Counted from the first letter of the stretch, positions 1-13,343 are shown. The stretch is DNA of 64,000 nucleotides from Pseudomonas putida S13.1.2 (GCF_000498395.2 NZ_CP010979.1:5853501-5917500); one strand, 5' to 3'. Program-made: numbers and translations. The notes: generated by a model from the sequence alone, not told the origin.

Positions 1-119
1 ACGCCGAGCAGTCGGCCGAACAGCCTCAGGGTGGCGCGCAGCAGGCCGAGCCGGAAGCCAAGCACGATGACGTGGTTGACGCCGAGTTCGAAGAAGTAAA
101 AGGCGACGACAAGAAGTAA
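1..119 (+). CDS. dnaK: DnaK (Hsp70) C-terminal end, partial
   Basis: Only the last 38 codons and the TAA stop (117-119) are in the window. The frame starting at base 3 reads AEQSAEQPQGGAQQAEPEAK and then an acidic tail DAEFEEVKGDDKK, the typical disordered Ala/Gln/Gly-rich linker and EEVK-type end of proteobacterial DnaK. DnaK is the ATP-driven cytoplasmic Hsp70 chaperone, and the gene directly downstream is its co-chaperone dnaJ, the usual order. Upstream sequence is missing, so promoter and full length cannot be judged. Confidence 0.93.
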   Translation, partial: AEQSAEQPQGGAQQAEPEAKHDDVVDAEFEEVKGDDKK

Positions 120-136
120 TCGTTGCATGTTGTCGG

Positions 137-166
137 CCAGTTCACCGCCGTTTGGCGGTGAACTGG
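137..166 (+). terminator. perfect 13-bp hairpin between dnaK and dnaJ
   Basis: CCAGTTCACCGCC (137-149) and GGCGGTGAACTGG (154-166) pair perfectly around a GTTT loop, 17 bp after the dnaK stop. There is no U-run after the stem, so it is not a classical intrinsic terminator; a partial terminator or a 3'-end stabilising/processing structure that gives dnaK more message than dnaJ is more likely. A second small GC-rich dyad (GCGGGGGCTTGCTCCCGCG, 181-199) follows. Confidence 0.6.
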
Positions 167-315
167 TAGGATGTCGCCGCGCGGGGGCTTGCTCCCGCGT
201 TGGCGTATCTGGAATTCGAGAATTTTTACAGCATCTGTCAGCCACCTTGGGTGGCGCAGGCAGGTGCTGACGGCGCGGCGCAGATGCCAGACGCCCAACA
301 AGGTGCAAATGACCT

Positions 316-1443
316 ATGTCCAAGCGTGATTACTATGAGGTTCTGGGTGTCGAGCGCGGCGCCAGTGAAGCTGACCTCAAAAAGGCTTATCGCCGTCTGG
401 CGATGAAGTACCACCCGGACCGCAACCCGGGTGACAAAGAGTCGGAAGACATGTTCAAGGAGGCCAACGAGGCCTACGAAGTGTTGTCTGATGCCAGCAA
501 GCGCGCGGCGTTCGACCAGTATGGCCATGCGGGTGTCGACCCGAGCATGGGCGGTGGCGGTGCCGGTTTCGGTGGCGCCAACTTCTCCGACATCTTCGGT
601 GATGTATTCAGCGACTTCTTTGGTGGCGGCGGCCGCGGCGGCGGACGTGGCGGTGCCCAGCGCGGCAGCGACCTGCGCTACACCCTGGAGCTGAACCTGG
701 AAGAAGCGGTGCGTGGCACCACGGTCAGCATCCGTGTGCCTACCTTGGTCAACTGCCAGCCTTGCGATGGCTCTGGTGCCAAGAAGGGTTCGACCCCGTC
801 CACCTGCCCGACGTGCGGTGGTATCGGCCAGGTGCGCATGCAGCAAGGCTTCTTCTCGGTGCAGCAGACCTGCCCGCGCTGCCATGGCCAGGGCAAGATC
901 ATTACCGACCCGTGCGCCTCGTGCCACGGCGAGGGCCGTGTCGAGGAATACAAGACGCTGTCGGTCAAGGTGCCGGCAGGCGTCGATACCGGCGACCGCA
1001 TCCGCCTGTCGGGCGAGGGCGAGGCCGGTACCCATGGTGGCCCGACTGGCGACCTGTACGTGGTGATCAGTGTGCGTGAGCACGAGATCTTCCAGCGCGA
1101 TGGCAAGCACCTGTACTGCGAAGTGCCCATCAGCTACACCGATGCCGCCCTGGGTGGCGAGCTGGAAGTGCCGACCCTCGATGGTCGCGTGAAGCTGAAA
1201 ATTCCGGAAGGCACCCAGACTGGCAAGCAGTTCCGTCTGCGTGGCAAGGGTGTGGCGCCGGTGCGCGGTGGTGGTGCGGGCGACCTGCTGTGCCGTGTGG
1301 CGGTGGAAACCCCGGTCAACCTCAGCCGCCGTCAGCGCGAGCTGCTCGAAGAGCTGCGTGATTCGCTGGAAGGCGACAGCTCCCACTCGCCCAAGGCCAG
1401 TGGCTGGTTCGATGGCGTGAAGCGCTTCTTCGGCGATCTCTGA
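316..1443 (+). CDS. dnaJ: Chaperone protein DnaJ (Hsp40)
   Basis: Co-chaperone that delivers unfolded clients to DnaK and stimulates its ATPase. The 375-residue protein has the full class A layout: J-domain at residues 1-70 with the HPD motif at 33-35, a Gly/Phe-rich linker (about 75-115, GGGGAGFGGANF and following), four CxxCxGxG zinc-finger repeats (CQPCDGSG, CPTCGGIG, CPRCHGQG, CASCHGEG, about 147-205) and the C-terminal substrate-binding domain. The ATG at 316 gives the canonical MSKRDYYEVLGV start, with AAGGTG upstream as a possible ribosome site. It follows dnaK by about 200 bp and precedes dapB by 13 bp, so dapB probably shares its transcript. Confidence 0.98.
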   Translation: MSKRDYYEVLGVERGASEADLKKAYRRLAMKYHPDRNPGDKESEDMFKEANEAYEVLSDASKRAAFDQYGHAGVDPSMGGGGAGFGGANFSDIFGDVFSDFFGGGGRGGGRGGAQRGSDLRYTLELNLEEAVRGTTVSIRVPTLVNCQPCDGSGAKKGSTPSTCPTCGGIGQVRMQQGFFSVQQTCPRCHGQGKIITDPCASCHGEGRVEEYKTLSVKVPAGVDTGDRIRLSGEGEAGTHGGPTGDLYVVISVREHEIFQRDGKHLYCEVPISYTDAALGGELEVPTLDGRVKLKIPEGTQTGKQFRLRGKGVAPVRGGGAGDLLCRVAVETPVNLSRRQRELLEELRDSLEGDSSHSPKASGWFDGVKRFFGDL

Positions 1444-1456
1444 CAAGGAACAGGCT

Positions 1457-2260
1457 ATGCGACGTATTGCAGTGATGGGTGCGGCAGGGCGTATGGGCAA
1501 GACCCTTATCGAAGCCGTGCAACAAACGCCAGGTGCCGGGCTGACGGCGGCGATCGATCGCCCGGATAGCTCGCTGGTTGGGGCTGACGCCGGTGAGCTG
1601 GCGGCACTGGGCCGGATCGGCGTGCTGTTGTCCGATGATCTGGTCAAGGTCGCCGATGAGTTCGATGTGCTCATCGACTTCACTCACCCTTCGGTGACCC
1701 TGAAAAACCTTGCATTTTGCCGCAAGCACGGCAAGGCGATGATCATCGGCACCACCGGTTTTACAGCTGAAGAGAAGCAGCTGTTGGTCGAGGCCGGCAA
1801 GGACATTCCAATCGTCTTCGCTGCCAACTTCAGCGTGGGTGTGAACCTTAGCCTGAAGTTGCTGGACATGGCCGCGCGGGTGCTGGGTGATGATGTCGAC
1901 ATCGAGATCATCGAGGCGCACCACCGGCACAAGGTCGATGCACCATCGGGTACTGCGCTGCGCATGGGTGAAGTGGTTGCCAATGCGCTGGGCCGAAACC
2001 TGCAGGAAGTGGCCGTGTATGGCCGCGAGGGGCAGACCGGTGCGCGTGATCGCAAGACCATCGGCTTTGCGACTGTGCGTGCCGGTGATGTGGTGGGTGA
2101 CCACACTGTATTGTTCGCTGCCGAAGGCGAGCGCCTGGAAATTACCCACAAGGCCTCCAGCCGCATGACCTTCGCCAAGGGCGCCGTGCGTGCGGCGCTG
2201 TGGCTGGATGGGCGCGAGCCTGGCCTGTACGACATGCAGGATGTGCTCGAGCTGCGCTAA
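1457..2260 (+). CDS. dapB: 4-hydroxy-tetrahydrodipicolinate reductase
   Basis: NAD(P)H-dependent enzyme of the lysine/diaminopimelate pathway, cytoplasmic. The 267-residue sequence opens with the Rossmann glycine motif GAAGRMG (8-14) and carries the DapB signature HHRHKVDAPSGTA near residue 155, which contains the catalytic His and Lys. Length matches the family (about 270). It starts 13 bp after dnaJ behind AAGGAA, so it can be read from the dnaKJ message or a local promoter, and is followed by a REP pair and then the carA leader, which separates it from the carAB operon. Confidence 0.97.
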   Translation: MRRIAVMGAAGRMGKTLIEAVQQTPGAGLTAAIDRPDSSLVGADAGELAALGRIGVLLSDDLVKVADEFDVLIDFTHPSVTLKNLAFCRKHGKAMIIGTTGFTAEEKQLLVEAGKDIPIVFAANFSVGVNLSLKLLDMAARVLGDDVDIEIIEAHHRHKVDAPSGTALRMGEVVANALGRNLQEVAVYGREGQTGARDRKTIGFATVRAGDVVGDHTVLFAAEGERLEITHKASSRMTFAKGAVRAALWLDGREPGLYDMQDVLELR

Positions 2261-2277
2261 GCCGTTCGAGTGGTGTT

Positions 2278-2371
2278 GGTTTCTTCGCGGGCTTGCCCGC
2301 TCCCACAGGTATTGCGCCGGTCTCGGGGCGTGTGGTGGTCCTGTGGGAGCGGGCGAGCCCGCGAAGAAGCC
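2278..2371. repeat. Inverted pair of P. putida REP elements
   Basis: Two REP units face each other: GGTTTCTTCGCGGGCTTGCC...CTCCCACAGG on the left and its near-complement CCTGTGGGAGCGGGC...CCCGCGAAGAAGCC on the right, separated by about 30 bp. The same unit recurs near 25.2, 31.3, 33.2 and 42.8 kb, always between genes. It begins 17 bp after the dapB stop. Confidence 0.9.
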
Positions 2372-2503
2372 ACCGCCGATGTCAGTCTGTCGCATTGATG
2401 TGTTTTAGAGACACATATGCGGTAGACCGAAAACGCACTTTTCTGTAAGCTACAGCTTTAGTGTGTCCACTAAAAGCGCGCAGCGAATTGAATTCAGCAC
2501 ATG

Positions 2504-2542
2504 AAAGCGGGGTGACGTGTCCATACGTCACTCCGCTTTTTT
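2504..2542 (+). terminator. Terminator-like hairpin in the carA leader (possible attenuator)
   Basis: Bases 2504-2518 and 2525-2539 pair over 15 bp (one G-U) around the loop GTCCAT, and the stem ends in a run of six T. This is a textbook intrinsic terminator, yet it lies 46 nt before the carA start codon and about 240 nt after dapB. It is either the dapB terminator or, if the carA promoter is upstream of it, a transcription attenuator for carAB; leader attenuation by pyrimidines has been described for Pseudomonas car operons. I could not define a convincing leader peptide. Confidence 0.75.
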
Positions 2543-2587
2543 GCAACCTGCGATCGCCCTTTCATGCTTGATTTACGGGAGGTCTTC

Positions 2588-3724
2588 TTGACAAAGCCAG
2601 CCATACTCGCCCTTGCCGACGGCAGTATTTTTCGCGGTGAAGCCATCGGTGCCGACGGTCAGACCGTTGGTGAGGTGGTATTCAACACCGCTATGACCGG
2701 CTACCAGGAAATCCTTACAGACCCTTCCTACGCGCAGCAAATCGTTACCCTGACCTATCCGCACATCGGCAACACCGGTACTACGCCGGAAGATGCCGAG
2801 TCGAACCGTGTCTGGTCCGCTGGCCTGGTCATCCGTGACCTGCCGCTGCTGGCCAGCAACTGGCGTAACACCCAGTCGCTGCCTGAGTACCTCAAGGCCA
2901 ACAACGTTGTTGCCATCGCTGGCATCGACACCCGTCGCCTGACCCGTATCCTGCGTGAAAAGGGCGCCCAGAACGGTTGCATCCTCGCCGGTGACAACAT
3001 CAGCGAAGAAGCCGCCATCGCCGCCGCCCGTGGCTTCCCTGGCCTGAAGGGCATGGACCTGGCCAAGGTCGTTTCCACCAAAGAGCGCTACGAGTGGCGC
3101 TCCAGCGTGTGGGAGCTGAAAACCGACAGCCACCCGACCATCGAAGCCGCCGACCTGCCTTACCACGTGGTCGCCTTCGACTACGGCGTCAAGCTGAACA
3201 TCCTGCGCATGCTGGTTGCCCGTGGCTGCCGCGTGACCGTGGTGCCGGCCCAGACCCCAGCCAGCGAAGTGCTGGCACTCAACCCGGACGGCGTGTTCCT
3301 GTCCAACGGCCCGGGTGACCCCGAGCCGTGCGACTACGCCATCCAGGCGATCAAGGAAATCCTCGAAACCGAGATTCCGGTATTCGGCATCTGCCTCGGC
3401 CACCAGCTGCTGGCCCTGGCCTCCGGCGCCAAGACCGTGAAAATGGGCCATGGTCACCACGGTGCCAACCACCCGGTCCAGGACCTGGACAGCGGCGTGG
3501 TCATGATCACCAGCCAGAACCACGGTTTTGCTGTTGACGAAGCTACCCTGCCGGGCAACGTTCGCGCCATCCACAAGTCGCTGTTCGACGGCACCCTGCA
3601 GGGTATCGAACGCACCGACAAGAGCGCGTTCAGCTTCCAGGGCCACCCTGAAGCGAGCCCTGGCCCGACCGACGTCGCGCCACTGTTCGATCGTTTCACC
3701 GATGCCATGGCCAAGCGCCGCTGA
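2588..3724 (+). CDS. carA: Carbamoyl-phosphate synthase small (glutaminase) subunit
   Basis: Hydrolyses glutamine and passes ammonia to CarB to make carbamoyl phosphate for arginine and pyrimidines. The class I amidotransferase nucleophile is in FGICLGHQ (around residue 270) and the partner His/Glu in FQGHPEASP near the C-terminus. I take the TTG at 2588 as start: it has an excellent ribosome site, GGGAGG at 2577-2582 with a 5-nt spacer, and gives MTKPAILALADG..., 378 residues, the normal Pseudomonas length. An in-frame ATG at 2564 would add 8 residues but has no site in front of it. Confidence 0.97.
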   Translation: MTKPAILALADGSIFRGEAIGADGQTVGEVVFNTAMTGYQEILTDPSYAQQIVTLTYPHIGNTGTTPEDAESNRVWSAGLVIRDLPLLASNWRNTQSLPEYLKANNVVAIAGIDTRRLTRILREKGAQNGCILAGDNISEEAAIAAARGFPGLKGMDLAKVVSTKERYEWRSSVWELKTDSHPTIEAADLPYHVVAFDYGVKLNILRMLVARGCRVTVVPAQTPASEVLALNPDGVFLSNGPGDPEPCDYAIQAIKEILETEIPVFGICLGHQLLALASGAKTVKMGHGHHGANHPVQDLDSGVVMITSQNHGFAVDEATLPGNVRAIHKSLFDGTLQGIERTDKSAFSFQGHPEASPGPTDVAPLFDRFTDAMAKRR

Positions 3725-3829
3725 GCATCCTGCTTCAAGGCCCCGGGCCGGCTCGCGCCGCGCCCGGAAGCGCCTGACCCAGATTGTTCAAAGCGGCTTG
3801 CCGACTGACCCCGGATTTGAGTGACCACC

Positions 3830-7047
<3,218 letters not shown>

Positions 7048-7051
<4 letters not shown>

Positions 7052-7530
7052 GCATTACCAAGTACCCGATGACCGTCCAGGGCGCTCGCGCCCTGGAAGA
7101 GGAGCACCTGTTCCTGAGCAAGACCGAGCGCCCGCGCCTGAGCCAGGCGATCGGTGAAGCGCGCGAGCTGGGCGACCTCAAGGAAAACGCCGAATACCAT
7201 GCTGCCCGTGAAGAGCAGGGCATGGTCGAGGCGCGTATCCGCGATATCGAAGGCCGTCTGCAGAACTCGGTCGTGATCGACGTGACCACCATCCCTCACA
7301 CCGGCAAGGTGATTTTCGGTACCACCGTGGTACTGGCCAACACCGAAACCGATGAAGAGGTGACCTACCAGATCGTCGGCGAAGATGAAGCCGACGTGAA
7401 GCAGGGCAAGCTGTCGAGCGGCGCACCCATTGCCCGTGCCATCATTGGCAAGGAAGAAGGTGACACCGTCGTCGTCAAGACGCCTAGCGGCACGGTCGAG
7501 TACGAGATTGTCGAAGTCAAGCACATCTGA
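7048..7530 (+). CDS. greA: Transcription elongation factor GreA
   Basis: Binds the RNA polymerase secondary channel and stimulates transcript cleavage to rescue backtracked complexes. 160 residues: an N-terminal antiparallel coiled coil containing the acidic tip (GELGDLKENAEYHAAREEQ-like region, about residues 38-56) and a C-terminal FKBP-like domain with the GKVIFGTTV and APIARAIIGKEEGD stretches. Its ATG overlaps the carB stop (ATGA), so translation is coupled to carB; greA as the last member of the car operon is also known from P. aeruginosa. Confidence 0.97.
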
Positions 7531-7957
7531 CCGGCGCCTGCGGGCGCCATCCCTGGAGGGGATCCTCTGGCAACTGGCCCAGGTTTTCTGGGTCGGTGGC
7601 CTGTGGGTGTTCCATGTGGGGCTGGTGCCTGCGCTCAAGGTCAGTGGCCTGGCGCCGCTGCTGGTGCAGGATATCGCCGGGCAGATCGACCGCTGGTTGA
7701 TCGGCGTGGCGTTGCTTGGCTTGTTGACCCAGCTGGCAGTGCTGGCAAGGGTGGACGGCCTGGCGGCCTGGTGGCGGCAGTTCCGTGGCCAGATGCTGTT
7801 GCTCGGCTTCGGTGCCTGCGTGGGGTATTACACCTTGCGCTACGGTATTTCGGTGGGCGAGCGCTGGCAGATGTTCTGCTTCCTGGTGCTGGGCTTTTCC
7901 GGCATCGTGCTGGTGGCCCAGCCGGTGCCGGTCAGGGCGCGTTCATCGCGCCACTGA
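7508..7957 (+). CDS. DUF4149-type small integral membrane protein, start uncertain
   Basis: The frame reads LWQLAQVFWVGGLWVF and has four hydrophobic segments (WQLAQVFWVGGLWVFHVGLV, LIGVALLGLLTQLAVLA, QMLLLGFGACVGYYT, MFCFLVLGFSGIVLVAQ), the pattern of the DUF4149 proteins found beside greA/yhbY in pseudomonads. Function unknown. The start is a problem: no ATG, GTG or TTG lies near the expected N-terminus. The nearest canonical one is the TTG at 7508 inside greA; a good ribosome site (GGAGG, 7555-7559) sits just before ATC/CTC codons at 7562-7565, and a CTG at 7553 is in frame. I list the canonical TTG with low confidence in that end. Confidence 0.65.
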   Translation: MSKSSTSDRRLRAPSLEGILWQLAQVFWVGGLWVFHVGLVPALKVSGLAPLLVQDIAGQIDRWLIGVALLGLLTQLAVLARVDGLAAWWRQFRGQMLLLGFGACVGYYTLRYGISVGERWQMFCFLVLGFSGIVLVAQPVPVRARSSRH

Positions 7958-7969
7958 CCGGAGCCACCG

Positions 7970-8278
7970 TTACTTGTAACGGTGGATGTTGGACAGCTGC
8001 TTGTTCGGCTGTGGGTTCTTGCGGTAGATCAGTGCTTTCTTGCCGATGGTCTGCACCAGCTCGGCACGGCCGGCCTTGCACAGCTCGGCAATGGTGGCGG
8101 CACGTTCTTCGCGGTCTTCCGAACGAATTTCGACCTTGATCAGCTCATGGTCGACCAGCGCGCGCTCCAGTTCGGCGACTACGCCTTCATTCAGACCGTT
8201 CCCGGCAACGATCAGGACCGGCTTCAGGTCATGACCAATGGACTTGTATTGCTTCTTCTGCTCGTTATTGAGCGGCAT
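7970..8278 (-). CDS. yhbY: YhbY family RNA-binding (CRM domain) protein
   Basis: Small ribosome-associated RNA-binding protein implicated in 50S assembly in E. coli. The 102-residue protein is a single CRM/YhbY domain: KSIGHDLKPVLIVAGNGLNE, the helix VVAELERALVDHELIKVEI, and GRAELVQTIGKKALIYRKNP. The ATG at 8278 (MPLNNEQKKQYK) has an AAAGGG-type ribosome site and gives the usual size; the open frame runs 25 codons further upstream without family similarity. It is transcribed convergently to the preceding membrane-protein gene and divergently from rlmE. Confidence 0.93.
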   Translation of the reverse strand: MPLNNEQKKQYKSIGHDLKPVLIVAGNGLNEGVVAELERALVDHELIKVEIRSEDREERAATIAELCKAGRAELVQTIGKKALIYRKNPQPNKQLSNIHRYK

Positions 8279-8380
8279 AATCTGACCCTTTCCGTCTGAT
8301 TCTGTAAAATTGACCGGCATTTTACCCGAGGGCCACCGGCTCCGCCCAGTCAATCACGACGCATATCATCGAGGTGCCCC

Positions 8381-9007
8381 GTGGTACAACGTTCCAAAAG
8401 CAGCGCAAACTGGCTGCGAGAGCATTTTAACGACCCTTTCGTCAAACAGGCGCAGAAGGATGGCTATCGCTCGCGTGCGAGCTACAAACTGCTGGAGATC
8501 CAGGAAAAGGACCGCCTCATCCGCCCGGGCATGAGCGTAATCGACCTCGGCGCGGCGCCAGGGGGCTGGTCGCAGGTGACCAGTCGTCTGATTGGTGGCC
8601 AGGGGCGCTTGATCGCTTCCGACATCCTGGAAATGGACTCCATCCCCGACGTGACCTTCATCCAGGGTGACTTCACCGACGATGCAGTGCTGCAGCAGAT
8701 CCTGGCGGCGGTCGGTGATTCGCACGTAGACCTTGTGATTTCCGACATGGCCCCCAATATGAGTGGTACGCCCGAAGTGGACATGCCGCGCGCCATGTTC
8801 CTCTGCGAGCTGGCGCTGGATCTGGCAACCCGCGTGCTGAAGCCCGGCGGCGATTTCCTGATCAAGATTTTCCAGGGTGAAGGCTTTGATATGTACCTGA
8901 AGGATGTGCGCACCAAGTTCGACAAGGTGCAAATGCGCAAGCCGTCTTCTTCGCGGGACCGTTCCCGTGAACAGTACCTGTTGGGCAAAGGTTTCAAAGG
9001 CGTTTGA
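8381..9007 (+). CDS. rlmE: 23S rRNA (uridine-2'-O)-methyltransferase RlmE
   Basis: AdoMet-dependent FtsJ/RrmJ enzyme that methylates U2552 of 23S rRNA in the 50S subunit, a heat-shock-associated late assembly step. The 208 residues include the SAM-binding motif VIDLGAAPGGWSQV (about 53-66), the catalytic lysine region SRASYKLLEI, the acidic motif DLVISDMAPNMSG and the LKPGGDFLIKIFQGEG strand. GTG at 8381 is the start, with GAGG upstream and the family N-terminus MVQRSKSSANWLREHF. Next to ftsH as in E. coli. Confidence 0.97.
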   Translation: MVQRSKSSANWLREHFNDPFVKQAQKDGYRSRASYKLLEIQEKDRLIRPGMSVIDLGAAPGGWSQVTSRLIGGQGRLIASDILEMDSIPDVTFIQGDFTDDAVLQQILAAVGDSHVDLVISDMAPNMSGTPEVDMPRAMFLCELALDLATRVLKPGGDFLIKIFQGEGFDMYLKDVRTKFDKVQMRKPSSSRDRSREQYLLGKGFKGV

Positions 9008-9200
9008 ACAGCGTGCTGCGGGTGGTCGATAGTTATTTCCAATCGGCCGTCCCGTCTGGATCGTCCGAACTTCGTGTAGTCTAGCTTTCACAAAGGGTTA
9101 CAGACGGTGCCTGCGGCTGCGTAGGTAATGTAGTAAGTTAGGGCGATGAATATCATGCGAGGCACGGCTGCGTCGTGCGCCGGCCTCAGAGGGTAGCGAA

Positions 9201-11114
<1,914 letters not shown>

Positions 11115-11122
11115 GGGCGTCT

Positions 11123-11974
11123 ATGAGCTCAGTGCAGTACCCGACCCGGTTGCCTTGCGGCAACCGGGTTCTTGATTTGTCGCGTACCCATGTCATGGGT
11201 ATTCTCAATATCACCCCCGATTCCTTTTCCGATGGCGGGCGCTTCAGCCAGCGCGACGAGGCCCTGCGCCATGCCGAAGCGATGGTCGCGGCCGGCGCCA
11301 CGCTGATCGACATCGGCGGTGAGTCCACGCGCCCCGGCGCGCGGGCGGTATCGGTGACCGAGGAGCTGGAGCGTGTGGCGCCGATGGTCGAGGCCATCAA
11401 CAGCCGCCTCGACGTCGTCATTTCGGTCGATACCTCCACGCCTGCCGTCATGCGTGAATCGGCGCGCCTCGGTGCCGGGTTGATCAATGACGTACGTGCC
11501 CTGGAGCGTGATGGCGCCCTGGACGCCGCTGCGGATACCGGGCTGCCGGTGTGCCTCATGCACATGCGCGGCGAGCCGGGCAACATGCAGGACGACCCGC
11601 ATTACGATGATGTGACCGCTGACGTCACGCGTTATCTTGAACAGCGGATGGCTGCCTGCGCTGCCGCGGGCATCGACGCGAACAGAATCATCCTTGACCC
11701 GGGCTTTGGTTTCGCCAAGACACTGGCGCACAACCTGAGCCTGTTCAAGCACATGGAAGCACTCTATCGCCTTGGGCGCCCGCTACTGGTGGGCGTATCA
11801 CGAAAGAGCATGATCGGCCTGACGCTGGAACGTCCGGTCGGCGAGCGCTTGTACGGCAGCCTTGCGCTGGCGGCGTTGGCCATGACCAAGGGGGCGAGCA
11901 TCCTGCGTGTCCATGACGTGGCTGAAACTGTCGATGTGGTGCGCATGATTGCTGCGGTACAAAACGCCGAATAA
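11123..11974 (+). CDS. folP: Dihydropteroate synthase
   Basis: Condenses p-aminobenzoate with the pterin pyrophosphate in folate synthesis; target of sulfonamides. All family signatures are present in 283 residues: ILNITPDSFSDGG, LIDIGGESTRPGA, LINDVRAL, GFGFAKTLAHN and GVSRKSMIG. It starts 8 bp after ftsH and is followed 16 bp later by glmM, the ftsH-folP-glmM order known from E. coli, so one transcript is likely. Confidence 0.97.
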   Translation: MSSVQYPTRLPCGNRVLDLSRTHVMGILNITPDSFSDGGRFSQRDEALRHAEAMVAAGATLIDIGGESTRPGARAVSVTEELERVAPMVEAINSRLDVVISVDTSTPAVMRESARLGAGLINDVRALERDGALDAAADTGLPVCLMHMRGEPGNMQDDPHYDDVTADVTRYLEQRMAACAAAGIDANRIILDPGFGFAKTLAHNLSLFKHMEALYRLGRPLLVGVSRKSMIGLTLERPVGERLYGSLALAALAMTKGASILRVHDVAETVDVVRMIAAVQNAE

Positions 11975-11990
11975 GAACATTGGAGTCCCT

Positions 11991-13331
11991 ATGAGCAGAA
12001 AATATTTTGGTACCGACGGCATTCGTGGCCGAGTCGGCGAATTCCCGATCACGCCTGACTTCATGCTGAAGCTTGGCTGGGCGGCCGGCATGGCCTTCCG
12101 CAAGCAGGGCCATTGCCGGGTGCTGGTGGGCAAGGACACGCGTATCTCTGGTTACATGTTCGAGTCTGCGCTCGAAGCCGGCCTGGCCGCGGCGGGTGCC
12201 GACGTCATGCTGCTGGGGCCAATGCCGACGCCGGCCATCGCCTACCTGACGCGCACCTTCCATGCCCAGGCGGGCATTGTCATCAGTGCCTCGCACAATC
12301 CGCACGAAGACAACGGCATCAAGTTCTTCTCGGGCCAGGGTACCAAGCTGCCGGACGAAGTCGAACTGATGATCGAAGAACTGCTCGATCAGCCGATGTC
12401 TGTTGTCGATTCGGGCAAGCTGGGCAAGGTTTCGCGCATCAACGATGCTGCCGGCCGCTACATCGAGTTTTGCAAGAGCAGCGTGCCTAGCAGCACCAGC
12501 TTCGACGGCCTCAAACTGGTGGTCGATTGCGCCCACGGTGCAACCTACAAGGTGGCGCCAAGCGTGTTCCGCGAGCTGGGTGCCGATGTGACCGTGCTGC
12601 ATGCGCAGCCGGATGGCCTGAACATCAACGAAGGCTGCGGCTCGACCCACATCGAATCGCTGCAGGCTGCCGTACTGGTTGGCCATGCCGATCTCGGCAT
12701 TGCCTTCGACGGTGACGGCGATCGCGTGTTGATGGTCGACCATACTGGCGCCATCGTCGACGGTGACGAGCTGCTGTTCATCATTGCCCGCGACCTGCAC
12801 GATCGTGGCAAGCTGCAGGGCGGGGTAGTGGGTACGCTGATGAGCAACCTGGGCCTGGAGCTTGCGCTGAAGGACCTGGATATTCCGTTCGTGCGGGCCA
12901 AGGTGGGTGACCGCTACGTGATGGCCGAGCTGCTGGAGCGTGAGTGGCTGGTCGGTGGTGAAAACTCCGGGCACGTCGTGTGCTGCAACCACACCACCAC
13001 CGGTGACGCGATCATTGCCGCGCTGCAGGTGCTGATGGCGCTCAAACGCCGTGGCGAAACCCTGGCGCAGGCCCGTCAGGCCCTGCGCAAGTGCCCGCAG
13101 GTGCTGATCAACGTGCGTTTCGGTGCCAGCAAGGTCGACCCGCTGGAGCACCCTGCAGTCAAGGAAGCCAGTGCCAAGGTGACCGAGGCCCTGGCGGGTC
13201 GCGGCCGTGTTCTGTTGCGCAAGTCCGGTACCGAGCCGTTGGTGCGGGTCATGGTCGAGGGCGAAGACGAAGGCCTGGTGCGCATGCACGCTGAAGCGTT
13301 GGCCAAACTGGTCGGCGAAGTTTGTGTCTGA
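11991..13331 (+). CDS. glmM: Phosphoglucosamine mutase
   Basis: Interconverts glucosamine-6-P and glucosamine-1-P for UDP-GlcNAc, hence peptidoglycan and LPS. 446 residues from ATG 11991 (TGGAG site just upstream; MSRKYFGTDGIRG start). The catalytic phosphoserine lies in VISASHNPHEDNGIKFF (about residue 102), the Mg-binding loop is FDGDGDRVLMVD, the sugar-binding loop GGENSGHVV and the phosphate-binding C-terminal loop RKSGTEPLVRVMVEG. Downstream comes a 65-bp gap with a 10-bp dyad and then tpiA. Confidence 0.98.
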   Translation: MSRKYFGTDGIRGRVGEFPITPDFMLKLGWAAGMAFRKQGHCRVLVGKDTRISGYMFESALEAGLAAAGADVMLLGPMPTPAIAYLTRTFHAQAGIVISASHNPHEDNGIKFFSGQGTKLPDEVELMIEELLDQPMSVVDSGKLGKVSRINDAAGRYIEFCKSSVPSSTSFDGLKLVVDCAHGATYKVAPSVFRELGADVTVLHAQPDGLNINEGCGSTHIESLQAAVLVGHADLGIAFDGDGDRVLMVDHTGAIVDGDELLFIIARDLHDRGKLQGGVVGTLMSNLGLELALKDLDIPFVRAKVGDRYVMAELLEREWLVGGENSGHVVCCNHTTTGDAIIAALQVLMALKRRGETLAQARQALRKCPQVLINVRFGASKVDPLEHPAVKEASAKVTEALAGRGRVLLRKSGTEPLVRVMVEGEDEGLVRMHAEALAKLVGEVCV

Positions 13332-13343
13332 AGGCGCTTGCCA

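Noticed and set aside
2398..2448. Possible 16-codon leader peptide before carA (ATG 2398)
   Set aside because: No ribosome site precedes the ATG, and no run of regulatory codons is present; the region may lie upstream of the promoter.
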